From Cladochytrium replicatum (taxonomy: Eukaryota > Chytridiomycota > Chytridiomycetes > Cladochytriales > Cladochytriaceae), in the NCBI GenBank assembly GCA_025526935.1, contig JAHLKD010000094.1, positions 124,001 through 188,000 on the forward strand: 64,000 nucleotides of DNA, written 5' to 3'. The translations under genes and the position numbers were made by a program. Numbering within the stretch: the first letter of the stretch is position 1; each line of letters starts with the position of its first letter. Under the pieces are notes generated by a model. The model was not told the origin of the DNA. It saw only the letters and a program-made list of their open reading frames with translations, and searched no databases. Shown here piece after piece: positions 47,576-59,343 of this stretch.

Positions 47576-50138
47576 ATGGGGTGCTTCTGCTGCCACGAAT
47601 GTCGCTTTCTCCCACGGTTCCCACCACCCACCACAAATACGGATTTTGGATTCTATTCTGACCCGCCCGTGCGAACACCCGCTGTCTCTGCCGCAATGCT
47701 GCTGCCCGTCAACGTGCCTCAGCAGACGAAGAAAACCAATGCGAACAATCCGCCTACTAACAGCTCACACCACTCCCGTGGGGCTACCAATCCCGACGAC
47801 CCACGTCATCGGCGCCTATCATCTACATCATCGGCCACAAACACATCAAGCTCAGCTGGTTTGTGCTTTTGCCAACGCTTTCTCAAATTTTAGACCAAAG
47901 TCATGCTCTCTGATAGCACACCAGGCGACTCCGTCGCCGCTCGCCATCCAACCAGGCATGGCATTCCTAGCCGCTGCCCACTTCCGAGATTACGCTTGGA
48001 ACGCTGACAACGACCCAAAACCAACTCTACCGACCGCATCACCTTCAACATTCCAGTCCCTTCCGTCCCCTGCTCGTCCAAAAGTTTCCTCCAACATCGC
48101 TCACCTCGTAAATTCGACGGACGAGGATGACAGGTTCGAAGTCGGAAATGAACCGATTTTCGACAACTCCTCGCATAATGGACCACCAGTTAATATGCGC
48201 ATGGGCACGCCATCGGTCGAAAAAACACCGTCGGATGTGTTCATGGCTTGGAGGAGCTTGAGTGCTGTTAAGGATGGAAAAGCGAGTAACGGACGGAGTG
48301 AGTGGATGGACAGAGACGGAGAGAGAGTTTATCCGGGAGGGGGAAAATATGGGTTCACCGGGACTCTCAGGAGATCTGAGGACACAGATCGACGAACGAT
48401 CGACAGGGATTCGAATTGGTATAACAATGAGACTCGAAAGGGACATTTGCACATGGATCGTCGAACAATGGACAGAGATGTTATGACCTCTCCGAGTCAC
48501 CTTGGATCTGCAGGTACTCAGGTGGATGGTCTATCTGTTGAGACTAGGGATCGTACTGGTGGTGCCCGCAACACTGCATCGAGCATGGATATGGATCATC
48601 GAATGATGGAAAGATATCCCCTTGATTCTACCCGATCTCCCTTTGATCATCGAAAGAATGGACGTATTCACATGGATCGTCCATTCATTGAGACAAGAGA
48701 CCATACTGGCTATGGAACTGATACCCGCAACGCTGCATTGAATTCTTCGTCGATGAATTCACAATCTTCTTCCTCTTCATACGCACCTACTCCAAGTCTC
48801 CGAACCGACCGAACCGACCGTCCGTCATGGGACGTTGACGCTAAGTCGTCCGACGTATTCCACGCGTGGCGGTCCGCGCACTCGGACACCCAGAAGCTCG
48901 GTCCGAGCCCGTCTCCTTCATCTTATTCACCCTCACACGCCAGTCTGTCGCCCACAATGTCCGCTTCCTCGCAACCAACGACTGCAAACCGTCGCTCTTC
49001 TTCTCGGCAGCCAGATGCGAGCAAATCGATCCATCTGAACCTGTTGGAGATTAATGAGGAAGCGAACGGGACGTCGCCGGCGAGCGAGGTTCAGCCGCAT
49101 AGGAATAAGCGGGGGTCTGAAGATGGAGAGGGGCTATTTGGAGTTAGCAATGTCGACCGTCGCTCATACGATGCAAGCGACTATCTAAGCAACGACGTGC
49201 AGAAGAACAAGCGCTTCTGCGCTCCAAAGTGCGATGACGACTCTATTCAGAGGACAAATTCGTCCGATACCTCTTCCCATCCGCTTGACTCTACCCAAGC
49301 ATCAACGGAATCGATGATCGATCCCTACGACCCCGTCCGCGATACCTTCGTCCAATCTACTTTCAACCCGCACTTTGCGGCGCCAGGCGACAGATTCCGC
49401 ATGGGCGTTGATACGCCTACCGACAAATACTGGGACTTCCCCTACCTCGCACACTCCTCCGATATCCGTCGTTTTGTTCTTCAACAACAACGACAAGAAC
49501 AACAGCAGCAGCAGCAACAACAACAAGAGCAATTGCAACCTCCTGCTGCCACAACACCCGAAACACCAAAATCGCCTCAACCCGCAAGGCACAAGAACCA
49601 CGGCCGCAAGCTCGCCTACCTCCGCGCCATACGCCCCTCCGTCCTCCCGACCGCGATCGGGATGGCCACGGCCGCAATGAACGCAAACATGAACAACGCG
49701 TGCGATGTGTGCGGGAAGGTATTCAAGCACCCGGGGTTGCTCTCGACGCACAGAGCAAAGCACTTTGACGCTGAACCATCGTCGATGTCGTCGCTGGATG
49801 CGAGCAGCCCAGATTCGGGGGTGGCTGTTTCGTCGGTGGTCACGATCTCGGATGGCACGACGGAGTTGTTTCCAATGCATAAGACGCCCGCTGTCCATCA
49901 CAAAGCTGGTCTGAGTGCAGCAACGTCGTCCCCACGTCGCACTTCCATTAACAAGCCAACGATCTCGCCGTCCCCGCTCCGGACACAGCTCGTTGCGAAA
50001 ACACCGGGTTGGGACTCCTCCGGATCTGAAGGGGAAGGTTCCGGTGGTGGCGGGGAAGGTGCCGTGAAGAATGTGGGTTCCGATGACGATGAAGATGATT
50101 CTGAGCTTATGTTCAGCATGGTGATGATGATGAGCTGA
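47576..50138 (+). CDS. large disordered protein with one C2H2 zinc finger
   Basis: Exons 47576..47858 and 47917..50138, with a 58-nt intron, give 834 aa. The intron choice is inferred from size and from continuation into AHQATPSPLAIQPG; the alternative is an in-frame ATG inside the second exon's frame, near 47739 or 47956. Most of the protein is Ser/Asp/Arg-rich and disordered. It contains repeated MDRRTMDRD-like phrases (residues about 265-360), a Gln run, and near the C-terminus one finger, CDVCGKVFKHPGLLSTHRAKH. The tail is acidic and ends in a Met/Asp stretch. It may be a nuclear regulator; a single finger usually needs partners. Confidence 0.7.
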
Positions 50139-50520
50139 TACTCATCGGTGGGGGAGATATCTTGCATTTGAGATTTATTTTTTACTTTTTGTTTTGCTTT
50201 CTGATTCCCCTGTTCACCTCAATTTCTTGATATTTTTTTGTGCAAACGAGAAAAGAAGTCGGCTTCCAGCTGTGCCCACACTGCATTCCAAAAAAAAAGA
50301 CGAGACTTCATCATCAGAGCTGTCGCATTTCCATCTCTCAACCAATACACACCTCATATCATCCAAAACATAGTCGCAAACAAACAAAAAGCTAGTTCCT
50401 TTCATTCTGTTCTGAAAAGTCGCTTTGCCACCGCATTGTCCCAGTAGGCCGAATGATTCATGTATGTGTACATAAGTGCACAGCAGAAACTGCATTCCAC
50501 TACCTGGTCGCAGTCCAAAA
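50139..50520. other. intergenic sequence
   Basis: No gene is supported. A-rich sequence on the 3' side of the zinc-finger gene. The 195-codon minus-strand frame covering 50214..50801 overlaps the BRAP2 remnant and has no domain. Confidence 0.4.
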
Positions 50521-50699
50521 TCGAAGGAAAGAAGAAGACGAAAAAGAAGGGGCAGAAAAAGGAGACGGACGTACCGGAAATTCAGGTGGAAGGGAATCAG
50601 AGCCTGCGACGGGAAGATCTGTGGAACGACTAAAGGTTTGGGAACATTGAGATTGAGTGGATGGACTTTGAAGTACCTGCGGACGTGGACGAGGAAGTT

Positions 50700-51841
50700 T
50701 GGGAAAGTTTTGAGGATGATCCCAATCGCACGGGAACGTAAAGGGCGCAAGCCCGCGATCGTCTTGACCAGCGGTGTATTCGTTCCCCTTGGATCCGGCA
50801 AATCACGGCTTAATTCCGGTGTAGTGGGGCTCTACCGCGAAAAGTCCGAGGTCGAGTTTATCCTCGCCAATGCACAATCTGACCCGACCTCGGAATGACG
50901 AGGAATTGAAAGGCGTTTCGACGGTCATGGCCGTCCTCGCCGTACCCTTACATGACTCCCCAGGATTTCCTCACCTTCGTCGGACCCGTCCGGAAATACG
51001 TCTCGTATTCCGACTCCTGTGGGACTCTATACCCAACCGCTACATCGTGCTCCTCAAATTCCGCGCCGAAATGGGCGGATTTGTTCTACGGAGTACAACG
51101 GACGAAGGTTCAACTCCATGGAGGCGGAGGAGTGCCATGTGGTGTACATCAAAATCGGTCGGGTTTGTCTCGAAAGCGATCCCGCCGCACGCGATCCCGC
51201 CATCGATACAGTACCACGAAGCTCTTCTCCAAACGGCTGGCAGGGGTACACGCACCGACGAACCCCATTCGCCACAACAACACACCTCACCAACGTCCGC
51301 AACCAACCTCCTTGAACTCCCAACGTGCCCCGTGTGCCTCGAGCGCATGGACTCAACCGTCACCGGCTTGCTCATGAACCGTCGCCGGCTTGCTCACCAT
51401 CGTCTGCCAACACACCTTCCACTGCCAATGCCTCGCAAAATGGGGTGACTCGTCCTGCCCCGTGTGCCGCTACTCCCAGCAGAAGACGGATCCGCTCGAA
51501 GACTCTCTGAACGAGTGCAACGACTGCGGCGCGACCGTGAACCTCTGGATCTGTCTTGTCTGCGGCAACATCGGGTGCGGGCGCTACAGACAAGGGCACG
51601 GGTACCAGCACTTCGCGGACATGAACCACTTGTATAGTCTCGAGCTTGAGACGCAGAGGGTGTGGGATTACGCTCGGACGGAGGTTGGGGAGTTGAAGGA
51701 GCAGGTGCAGGACCTGATGTTTTTTTGGAGACCCAGAAGAAAGTTGAGGACAGCCCGATGAGAGATGAGCTGCGGTCGGACAAGGTGGTTGTCACAGCTG
51801 GAGGATCCAGCAGCAGCGAACGTCGCAAGGGCAGAAAATAA
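50700..51841 (+). pseudogene. BRAP2/Etp1-like RING-UBP protein, multiply frameshifted
   Basis: The intact family (BRCA1-associated protein 2; yeast Etp1) is a RING ubiquitin ligase with an N-terminal RRM-like domain, a ZnF-UBP and a coiled coil. Here the pieces appear in order but in changing frames: GVVGLYREKSEVEF; STVMAVLAVP; MTPQDFLTFVGPV; IPNRYIVLLKFRAEM; NGRRFNSMEAEECHVVYI; LPTCPVCLERMDSTVTGLL; TIVCQHTFHCQCLAKWGDSSCPVCR (RING); CGATVNLWICLVCGNIGCGRY (UBP). At least four shifts occur, including a 22-nt tandem duplication inside the RING. The coiled coil is largely missing, and the remnant ends KKVEDSPMRDELRSDK..GRK at 51841. Confidence 0.85.
51356..51399 (+). repeat. 22-bp tandem duplication inside the BRAP2 RING
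   Basis: ACCGTCACCGGCTTGCTCAT.. and ACCGTCGCCGGCTTGCTCAC.. are adjacent 22-nt units identical at 19 positions. Removing one unit restores the RING sequence DSTVTGLLTIVCQHTF, so the duplication is what breaks the frame. Confidence 0.88.
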
Positions 51842-52114
51842 GTTATTTCCAACGTTGAATCACCGTTGATCCCAACGATACATTATTTATTATTTTTGCA
51901 TTTTTGTTTTATCAGCGGGTCCGAGACACCGATTCTTTGGATGAGGGAACCCAAAAAGGTACCAACTTCGAAGCAAGCGGCACATACCCTGAAAGCGTAG
52001 CACTTAGCACTTACCAGTATTACTAATACGCACCATCTCTTTTCTACCTTCTCACCATCGCTGTTGTGTCTGACCTACTCAGTTTCCTTGCCTGAATCAC
52101 TGCTCAAAACCACA

Positions 52115-53053
52115 ATGGCTGCAACCACGCAAAGACTACCGTCGATCGACCCAAGGAAGACTGCTTTGATCGTTGTCGACGTGCAGAATGACTTCATGCC
52201 TGGAGGAGCGCTTGGTGTCTACATGGGTGATGTCGGAAAGTACTTGCTCAACACCACCAAAAGTGACAAAGCATCCAAGGAAGAGAAGGACAAAGCATCC
52301 CAGGGCCTCCAGAAAATCATTTCCGGTTACACATCCAACGTCGCAAATGTCATAAGAGAGGCGAAGAAGACTGGAATCTTTATTGTCACCACACAGGACT
52401 GGCACCCTCTCGAACACCCTTCCTTCTCGAAGAAGGGTGGCATCTGGCCCGACCACTGCGTCCAGAACACCTCGGGCGCAGATTTCCCCGTTGGATTATT
52501 CGACGACGCCTCGGTCGACCTGAAAGTCCTCAAGGGAATGTCCGACATTGGAAACGGTTACTCCGGTTTCGGCGAGAAAACCGGCACTTCCATCGAAGTT
52601 CTCGACGCCTTCCCATCCATCGGCGTCGAACTCGCAAATAAGGGTATCGATACCCTCCTCGTCTGTGGTGTGGCGACCGAATACTGCGTCAAATCGACCG
52701 CGATCGACGGCGCGGCACTTACGCAGGCCAAACTCGCGCGATTGCGGAAACATGTACAGCATCTCAACGAGAAGTATTTCGGCGCTGGATCGAAGAAATC
52801 GCACGTCGCCGATCTGACGGTGGCGGAGCAGTTGCAGGCAAGGAGCGAGCTGGTGGCCAAGGACGCTGAGGTGCCGAAGCCGAACGGCGCGTCAAGCGAC
52901 CAACCGGTTTTTAAGAGGGTGATTGTGGTGGACGATCTCGTGCACCCTGTTACTCCTGAGGGAGGCGATACGTGCAAAAAGTCTGATTTGGGGGCGAACG
53001 GTGTGGAGCTTCTCGGTTGGGAAAAGATCAGGCCGTTGTTGAAGTCTCAGTAA
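52115..53053 (+). CDS. PNC1: nicotinamidase
   Basis: It hydrolyses nicotinamide to nicotinate in NAD salvage, and so also sets nicotinamide inhibition of sirtuins. A single exon of 312 aa from ATG 52115. It is an isochorismatase-like hydrolase with the catalytic Asp in VVDVQNDFMPGGAL, metal ligands in QDWHPLEHPSF, GIWPDHCVQNT, and the nucleophile Cys in CGVATEYCVKST. It is longer than yeast Pnc1 (216 aa). The extra length comes from a Lys-rich loop near residues 48-65 and an insertion of about 60 residues after the catalytic Cys (around KKSHVADLTVAEQL), before the closing VIVVDDLVHPVTPEGG. Confidence 0.92.
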   Translation: MAATTQRLPSIDPRKTALIVVDVQNDFMPGGALGVYMGDVGKYLLNTTKSDKASKEEKDKASQGLQKIISGYTSNVANVIREAKKTGIFIVTTQDWHPLEHPSFSKKGGIWPDHCVQNTSGADFPVGLFDDASVDLKVLKGMSDIGNGYSGFGEKTGTSIEVLDAFPSIGVELANKGIDTLLVCGVATEYCVKSTAIDGAALTQAKLARLRKHVQHLNEKYFGAGSKKSHVADLTVAEQLQARSELVAKDAEVPKPNGASSDQPVFKRVIVVDDLVHPVTPEGGDTCKKSDLGANGVELLGWEKIRPLLKSQ

Positions 53054-53477
53054 CGTCGGGCTATTGTTTTCGGGCGGCAAACTCATGCAGCGGCATTGCT
53101 TCCGGAGTGGCGGCTGCTCAAAGTGGGTCAAACCTTCTTGAGCGGGTGCTGCCCGTTGGTTTACGCAGTGTTTCCTAGTATATCGTGAACATTCTGTGTT
53201 TTAGTACATCTCTTCCCCCCTTTCGTTCGTGCATTGTTACTCTTTGATTTAAGACTCCTCCCAAGTTTCATTCTGTAACCCAACCATGTTGAACTTTGTC
53301 ATTAAACTATAATATCTTGGTGAAAGTTCTTGTGGCCATATTTCCGTTAGAACTTGCATTTTTGCCTCTTTGAGACCTTTACACATGAACGCACACATCC
53401 TTATTGAATATAATTAATTACATGAAATGGAAATCAAAGAAGTATGTGCTGATTTCCGTACTCTTATGGACCGACCC
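53054..53477. other. 3' flank of nicotinamidase and intergenic sequence
   Basis: No supported gene; AT-rich with no repeat noted. Confidence 0.4.
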
Positions 53478-54010
53478 TCATCCAAAAGTGCGTAGTTCTT
53501 CATCCATTTCAGCGGGACCAGTGGAACTTTGCGAACCGGCGGATTTGAATGCCCAAAGTCGCCTATCATCTTCGCTCCACCACACACCGTCTTCGTCTTT
53601 CCATGCTCTTATGTACGGCACATCATGAAGCACTCTCTCGTCATCCTCGAGTTCAGAACGGAGGTAATATATCGACTGGCTGCGGTCCCAAAACATGTCC
53701 GAAATGGTGTTGTGCGTATACCTCAGGTCGTGGATGCTCACCCACTGCGCGCACGCCATGCTGACTTTGAACTGATCCGCTGCCTTGCCGTACACAAAAC
53801 GTACCATCATTGTACCGAACGACAAACCTCTTGTCACTATCTGGCGCAAATCGCACAAAAATCGACCCCGTCATGTTCGTCGTCGTCATCGATTGCGTCC
53901 TCCAACTCATCGCACAAGTCAGACCAAGCCAGTCTCCCGTTCGTGAACTCAATGTAGTAGCTCGAGCGTCCGATCGCAACTGTGTCCACCCAGGGCAGCT
54001 TGCTCATGAA
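53478..54010 (-). pseudogene. fragmentary hypothetical gene
   Basis: Minus-strand pieces look coding: MSKLPWVDTVAIGRSSYYIEF near 54010; DMFWDRSQSIYYLRSELEDD; and DVPYIRAWKDEDGVWWSEDDRRLWAFKSAG near 53570. The last resembles a short 'W/Y-S-x-x-N/D-R-R-L-x-V-F/K' module seen in many protist and plant proteins, but I cannot name it. The pieces lie in different frames and I found no clean intron chain, so this may be a decayed or partly mis-sequenced small gene. Confidence 0.3.
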
Positions 54011-54872
54011 GGTGGTTCATCCTTTGTCAGTGCATTAACCCAATCACTATTGGAGAGGTTGGGAATATAGCAACATCGCCCTCGCCTCCGCTATTGCCCT
54101 CGTTGCGTCTGTCGATGCACAGTGTTCAAACCCTTCCTCTGCCGTCCATTTAGACTGTTATGCAGTCCACTTGGAAGCCCTGTAAACTATCGTCGCTCGC
54201 CCCTGTTCTTGAAAATCACGAGGTGCCCGTGCTCGGCGAAATGGATCTCTACGATGTCCCAGATCTCTTCGCGGAGGTCTGCGTTTTGATCCTTTTGCAG
54301 TCAATTCAAAGATGGACTTAATCTCTGAACATTGAAACAAAGTTTGACTCTTATAAATATGATTTAAAAATTAAGAAATAACTCCGAAGCTGTGCGAACG
54401 GTGGGAAACTTGTGCTCAGAGTGAGGCGATAACGAACGATTCCAGCCCTGTGATAGAAATAATGCTTCCTCTTGCATCACATTAAAAAGCAGTGCGACAC
54501 TTTGTCAAAATCTCCTTGAGTTTAAAGTTTGTATTACTGCTTGCGACAAAGAAACACAAAACGTTCAAAACGTTGTGTGAGATGTTTCATCATCCACACC
54601 CTAAAACCCGCCGTCTTGTGACATGTTGTTGATGTTGCACATGGGGTCCACCACACACCACGGTCTACATGCCATGATGTATGTTTTAGAGCCACAGGAG
54701 CCTTCCATCCAAGGGCGGCCGCTCACAAAACTTTTGGGCAGCCAATCGCAGATCGTGCACGTGCCCTCAAAATTTACCCTCGTCATCAAATTTATTAAAA
54801 CTTTCTTTGGAAATCATCGCATTTAAAGCCATCGGTGGCCACATCCTGTTGCACTGTATCACAGCAAAAATT
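54011..54872 (+). promoter_or_regulatory. upstream region of the subtilase gene
   Basis: About 860 bp without a supported gene. Near the gene it carries CCAAT at 54742..54746 and CACGTG at 54758..54763, about 110-130 bp before ATG 54873. Regulation by CCAAT-binding and bHLH factors is only inferred. Confidence 0.35.
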
Positions 54873-56268
54873 ATGGCCGCTCGTTCACTGTCGCTGATCG
54901 CTCTTGCGCTCCTTGCAGTCATTGTCTTCGTCGATGCTGCATTCATTCCCAACCCTCACAGGCGTCTGAGGCGTCGGGATGATGAGTCGTCGACCTACAT
55001 TGTTGTTTATAAGGATGGGGCTGACCGCGCAGCACACCGCGCATGGCTCGACAAGCAGTTCACATCGGCTGCTTTCGAGGAGTCTCAGACGGAGGTTCTC
55101 CACTCTTACAACTTCTCCACCTGGCAGGCATACGCCGCCACCGTCCCGGAAGCCCTCGCCGTGAAGATCTCAAAGCGAAAGGCTATCGAAACTGTGATGG
55201 AAGAGATCGACTACTCGGTGGCTGATGTTCAGCAGGGGGCGACTGTCGGCATAGCTGTAGGCACATTTCCCACCAGTTCAAAGCATGTCTGATCAAAGTT
55301 TGCAAACCATAGCGTCTGTCTACGCAAAACGCTGGTGGAACCACGTACACTTTCCCCTCGAGCGCTGGTGCTGGCGTAGATGTCTATGTGTAGGTCCTTT
55401 GCCACTATTGCAGCTTTAAAGATATTTACCTTTTGTTTAGCATTGACACAGGTATCAAGACCAACCACCCCGAATTTGAGGGCCGTGCACGTCTTGGTCG
55501 TTCGTTTGTGAACAACGGTCAAGGTGGTGATGGGAACGGCCACGGCACCCACGTCGCTGGCACCGTCGGCTCCAAGACTTTCGGTGTCGCCAAGAAAGCC
55601 AACCTTATCGCTGTCCGTGTTCTTAACGCCCAAGGATCCGGCTCTTCCGCCGGAGTCCTTCAGGGTATCGAATTCTCCATTGCCGCTGCCAAAGCTTCCC
55701 GTCGCCCCTCGGTCATCAACATGTCCCTCGGAGGCCAGGGTGACGACCCGGTCACCACCCGCGCGCTCAACACCGCAAACACCAACGGTGTCGTCGTGGT
55801 CGTTGCGGCCGGTAACGAGAACCAAGATGCATGCAACACCAGCCCTGCGAACGTGCGGTCGGCTGTCACCGTTGCCGCAGTCAACCCCCGCAACGACGGC
55901 ATGGCGAACTTCTCAAACTTTGGCCAATGTGTCGACATCAGCGCTCCTGGTGTGAACATCCAGAGCACCTGGATTGGTACCTCAAACACCCCCGGAAACA
56001 ACGGCTTGACCAACATCATCTCTGGTACCTCCATGGCGAGCCCACACGTTGCCGGTGTTGCGGCTTTGGTCTACGCTGACAACCCAACTGCAACTGCTAA
56101 CGACATCATCCAGAAGCTTATGGCTGTGGCGTTGAACAACAAGGTAAAGAACAACAAGCGGCAAACTCCTAACAAGTAAGTTGAACATCGAAATGGTTTG
56201 TTTGATATGAGATTTAACACTACGACCTTAGGCTTGCGTTCAACAACGGAGCTGCTGGTTTCAAATGA
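54873..56268 (+). CDS. secreted subtilisin-like serine protease (S8, proteinase K-type)
   Basis: Exons 54873..55256, 55313..55389, 55441..56175 and 56232..56268 give 410 aa. A signal peptide (LSLIALALLAVIVFVDAAF) is followed by an I9 propeptide (STYIVVYKDGADRAAHRAWL). The catalytic domain has Asp in VYVIDTGI, His in GHGTHVAGT, the oxyanion Asn region VVVVAAGNEN, and Ser in SGTSMASPHVAG. Two introns lie just before the catalytic Asp, and a last 37-nt exon supplies LAFNNGAAGFK. Length and order match fungal proteinase K homologues. It is probably an extracellular nutritional protease. Confidence 0.94.
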
Positions 56269-57116
56269 ACGATCACGGTATCCACCTTCGGATAGAAAAG
56301 AGTACATATCTACACATTCCAAAGCTATTCAAACTTGGCCTTCGCGCATTTTTGGCTCCATATCGGAACGATTCACATTTTTGGGTCTGCAAATCTTCAG
56401 GCTTGCACTACGCTTGTCTTATTGTAATTCTGGTTTAACTGCTTCACATAACCCTCGCAACCATTTATCTGGCTGTTAAGGTTGAATACATGATCTGACT
56501 TCGTTTATATGTATCAATGGAGCATTTAACATGCACATTCCAGCAAATCCAAACAGCCGTTTCAAATTAGGAGGGCAAGCAAAAGTAGGTCCCCTCAATG
56601 AAAATTTTGTGTACAGTGGGTGAACTTACTCCACCAGTTGCATATACCTCTGCTGGTCCCTGTTGCGGTCCCCAAACGGGGTGTTGGTGCAGTGGATTGT
56701 CGTTGTCGAAGCTCTGGTCAATGTGCTCTGAACCGCCTCGCACTTTGCCTTCAACCCTGCGGCAGCGCCGTTGCCAAATTGAAGATCACGGCTTACTTTG
56801 AAATGTCCTTGAATGATCCGATCTTGTCCCAGAAGCACGCAGCGCACACGCTGGAATCGGGGAGACTGGCTGCACGCTGACCATCTATATTGATAATGTT
56901 TGAAGACGATGTGATGTGGTGGTGAGGAGCGGTGAGAGGATCTAGGTGGCGTGTTTAACGACGCAGAACGTGCCATCTGCAGCGTCCCGCCTGTACACAT
57001 GTGAGTTGATCGCGCGAGCTACGGAAGCAAGCCTGTGACGGTCGCACGGTTAAGCGCTTCTTACTGGACGGAAGTCCAGGACTCATCAGCGATTGGGTTA
57101 GTTCGTCCTTTGCGAA
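56269..57116. other. intergenic sequence
   Basis: About 850 bp with only short open frames and no recognisable domain. Confidence 0.4.
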
Positions 57117-57292
57117 CTGTTGGAAGAATAAGACTATTTTCTAGTATCAAATCAAAGGTGCTGTTGGAAGAATAAGACTATTTTCTAAGTATCAAATCAA
57201 AGTTACTGTTGGAAGAATAAGACTATTTTTCTAAGTATCAAATCAAAGGTACTGTTGGAAGAATAAGACTATTTTCTAAAGCATCAAATCAA
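57117..57292. repeat. four tandem repeats of 44-46 bp
   Basis: Units begin at 57117, 57161, 57206 and 57252, each starting CTGTTGGAAGAATAAGACTA, then a T-run, CTA, and ATCAAATCAAAG. Length differences come from one- or two-base changes in the T-run and spacer. It is AT-rich and non-coding. Confidence 0.93.
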
Positions 57293-57941
57293 GAGTAAGC
57301 TCGCACGCAATCCGCGACTGCGGCAAACAGGAGCCATAGCCCGGCACATCCATGAGCGTTTTTGATCACCTCTGTTTTCCTTTAGGTACACTATCCCATT
57401 GACTCCGGAAGTCGTCGATTTCCGCCACATCTTAGAAGCTGGTACTGCTCACAATGATCTTGTTGCTCACTTTATTCGACCGCCTGACCATCTCTGTTTC
57501 CAATGGTGGACGGAGGGAGCATCGTGATCTTGAGACTGTTGACCAAAAGTTTCCAAAAGGCACGCCCTGTTTTCTTGCTTTTGCTAGACAAAAGCGGCGT
57601 CAGTATTTCTTATTCGGGATCGAAGTTGTCTAGTCTGTGCTACTTGTAATGTTGTCTGATTATCCGGGATGGCATTCGCTTCGCCTGTGAGCACGAAAAT
57701 GTCAATTTGTGCGAGCTTGAAGCACGGGTTCGATTTCCTACCTAGTTCAAATCGCTCAAAAACGGCGTCCGCACCTTTTTGAGGACATCACTGCGAAAGC
57801 CGAACGAAATTTCAACTTCTGTGAGAGCCGTTCCAAGTGCAAGTTGCCTACGGAACTAATGAAGTGATCAGTGGTCATCCTTTTCATTCAAGTCTCATTA
57901 CCTACTGTGAACGGTATGCTTCAACTGCTTCTTGAATGGAA
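57293..57941. other. intergenic sequence downstream of the repeats
   Basis: No supported gene. It ends at the stop codon of the minus-strand hypothetical gene. Confidence 0.35.
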
Positions 57942-59343
57942 TCAAACCGGATCCAAAGAGCCAGCCTTCTGGCCTTGCTTATCGTACGCTGGTCTCTTCT
58001 TTTCTTTCGGCTTGAAAACCCGATCGTTCCAATATTTGTCCACCTCGTCTTTGAGTTTGAAGCGCGTGCTGTAGACAGTGAGCAATTGCTCACTTTGGCC
58101 GCTGGCCCTGTTTGCTGCAAAAGAGACTCGCTCGAGCAAGACAAAACTTGCATAGCATGTTGATGATACGATATAGTGCCTTGGGTCGGAATGCTAGCGC
58201 TTTCCGGCCTCAGAATGGTACTTCCATCAGAACTCGAGGTGGTGGTGTTTGCTACTAGTGAAGTTTGACAACTCTAGCAGCGTATGTCGTCTGGCCCTGT
58301 GACAGAATGTTGTTTTGAGGAGCAACGCGCTGGGGCTGTGTCCTAGGATGCTCGCGGGTCGCGTATCCAGATGTCCTGCAATCATGTGAGATTGGGGCAC
58401 TCTTTCCACTGAGCCTCGTACTGAACTGCGACTGCTGACGGGGTTTGCTCGCAGCGACGGCTTCAGCTGCTGTCCGAGACCTAGCCTCGGTCGGTTCTGA
58501 AGTGATCTGCTGGTGAATCCTAGCACCATATTCTGTAATTGCATTCATGTACTGGGATCGGGGAACGGGTCTTTGTAGTTGACGGCCGTTATGATGCACA
58601 ATGGTGGAAGTGACAGAATGGTTGCGAATGCTGGGAGTTTCCCATTGCTGAACAGAATTTGCCGCGGCAGCTGACATCCATGTAGTGTCTGCCGATGGTT
58701 TTTGCGCTAATACGGCGGCGGTTGGAGCTGCGGATACTTGGGAGCTTGTAGTTTCATGGGACCGATCACTTTCATGTGTCTATGGGATACTGTTAGAGAT
58801 ATCAAGTACCGAAACAAGATTTAACTTACTCCATCCGATCCTTGAATTATCTTCTCATTCCAATCATCAGGCATCGCATGACGCCTCATATAGAAGAACA
58901 CCAAACCAGGAATGGAGCGTCGAAACTAGATTAAATAGAATAATTAATGGTTTAGCTTTCCTACACAAGTAATAAGCTACCTGCACATCATTGATTGCAC
59001 GCTCAATATCCACGTGCAAATATCGAAGCCACATTCGGGCCTACACGCTGGAACCTCAGCTCTATAATTCCAGCAACTCTTTCAACCCTCTTCAGTGTGG
59101 AATCGTCGAGAGGGGTTCTTGTCCCTCTGGAAAGAAGGAGATTGCTTGTTTTGTTCCGACCCACCATGATCTGTGATCTGGCGAGGACGTCCAGTGATGC
59201 TCGCAAGTTCGTATCAAAATAGCTCTGAGGATCCAAGAATGATCAATAGCAAGACAATCGAGTGTAGCTCCGTGAAAGACTTGACAGTGGTCAAAAACAG
59301 ATTTAGGCGGAGAGTTTGGATTTCTGGCGACACGGTAGAACAC
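57942..59343 (-). CDS. hypothetical multi-exon protein
   Basis: Not recognised. Reconstructed blocks in order: SYFDTNLRASLDVLARSQIMVGRNKTSNLLL..STLKR; then, after an intron of about 46 nt, ARMWLRYLHVDIERAINDVQ; RRSIPGLVFFYMRRHAMPDDWNEKI; after intron splicing, a Ser/Gln/Pro-rich region of about 160 residues; and finally, after a weak GT-AG intron, HYIVSSTCYASFVLLERVSF..RFKLKDEVDKYWNDRVFKPKEKKR. The mixture of basic helical segments with a disordered middle suggests a nuclear protein. The 5' exon is uncertain, and the last intron has a poor donor (GTCAAA). Confidence 0.5.

Noticed and set aside
49302-49901. 199-aa minus-strand open frame
   Set aside because: It is a shadow of the zinc-finger gene on the opposite strand; its Leu/Val runs are the complement of the Gln tract.
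57715-57745. GGGTTCGATTTCC resembling a tRNA T-arm
   Set aside because: No complementary stems or cloverleaf around it.
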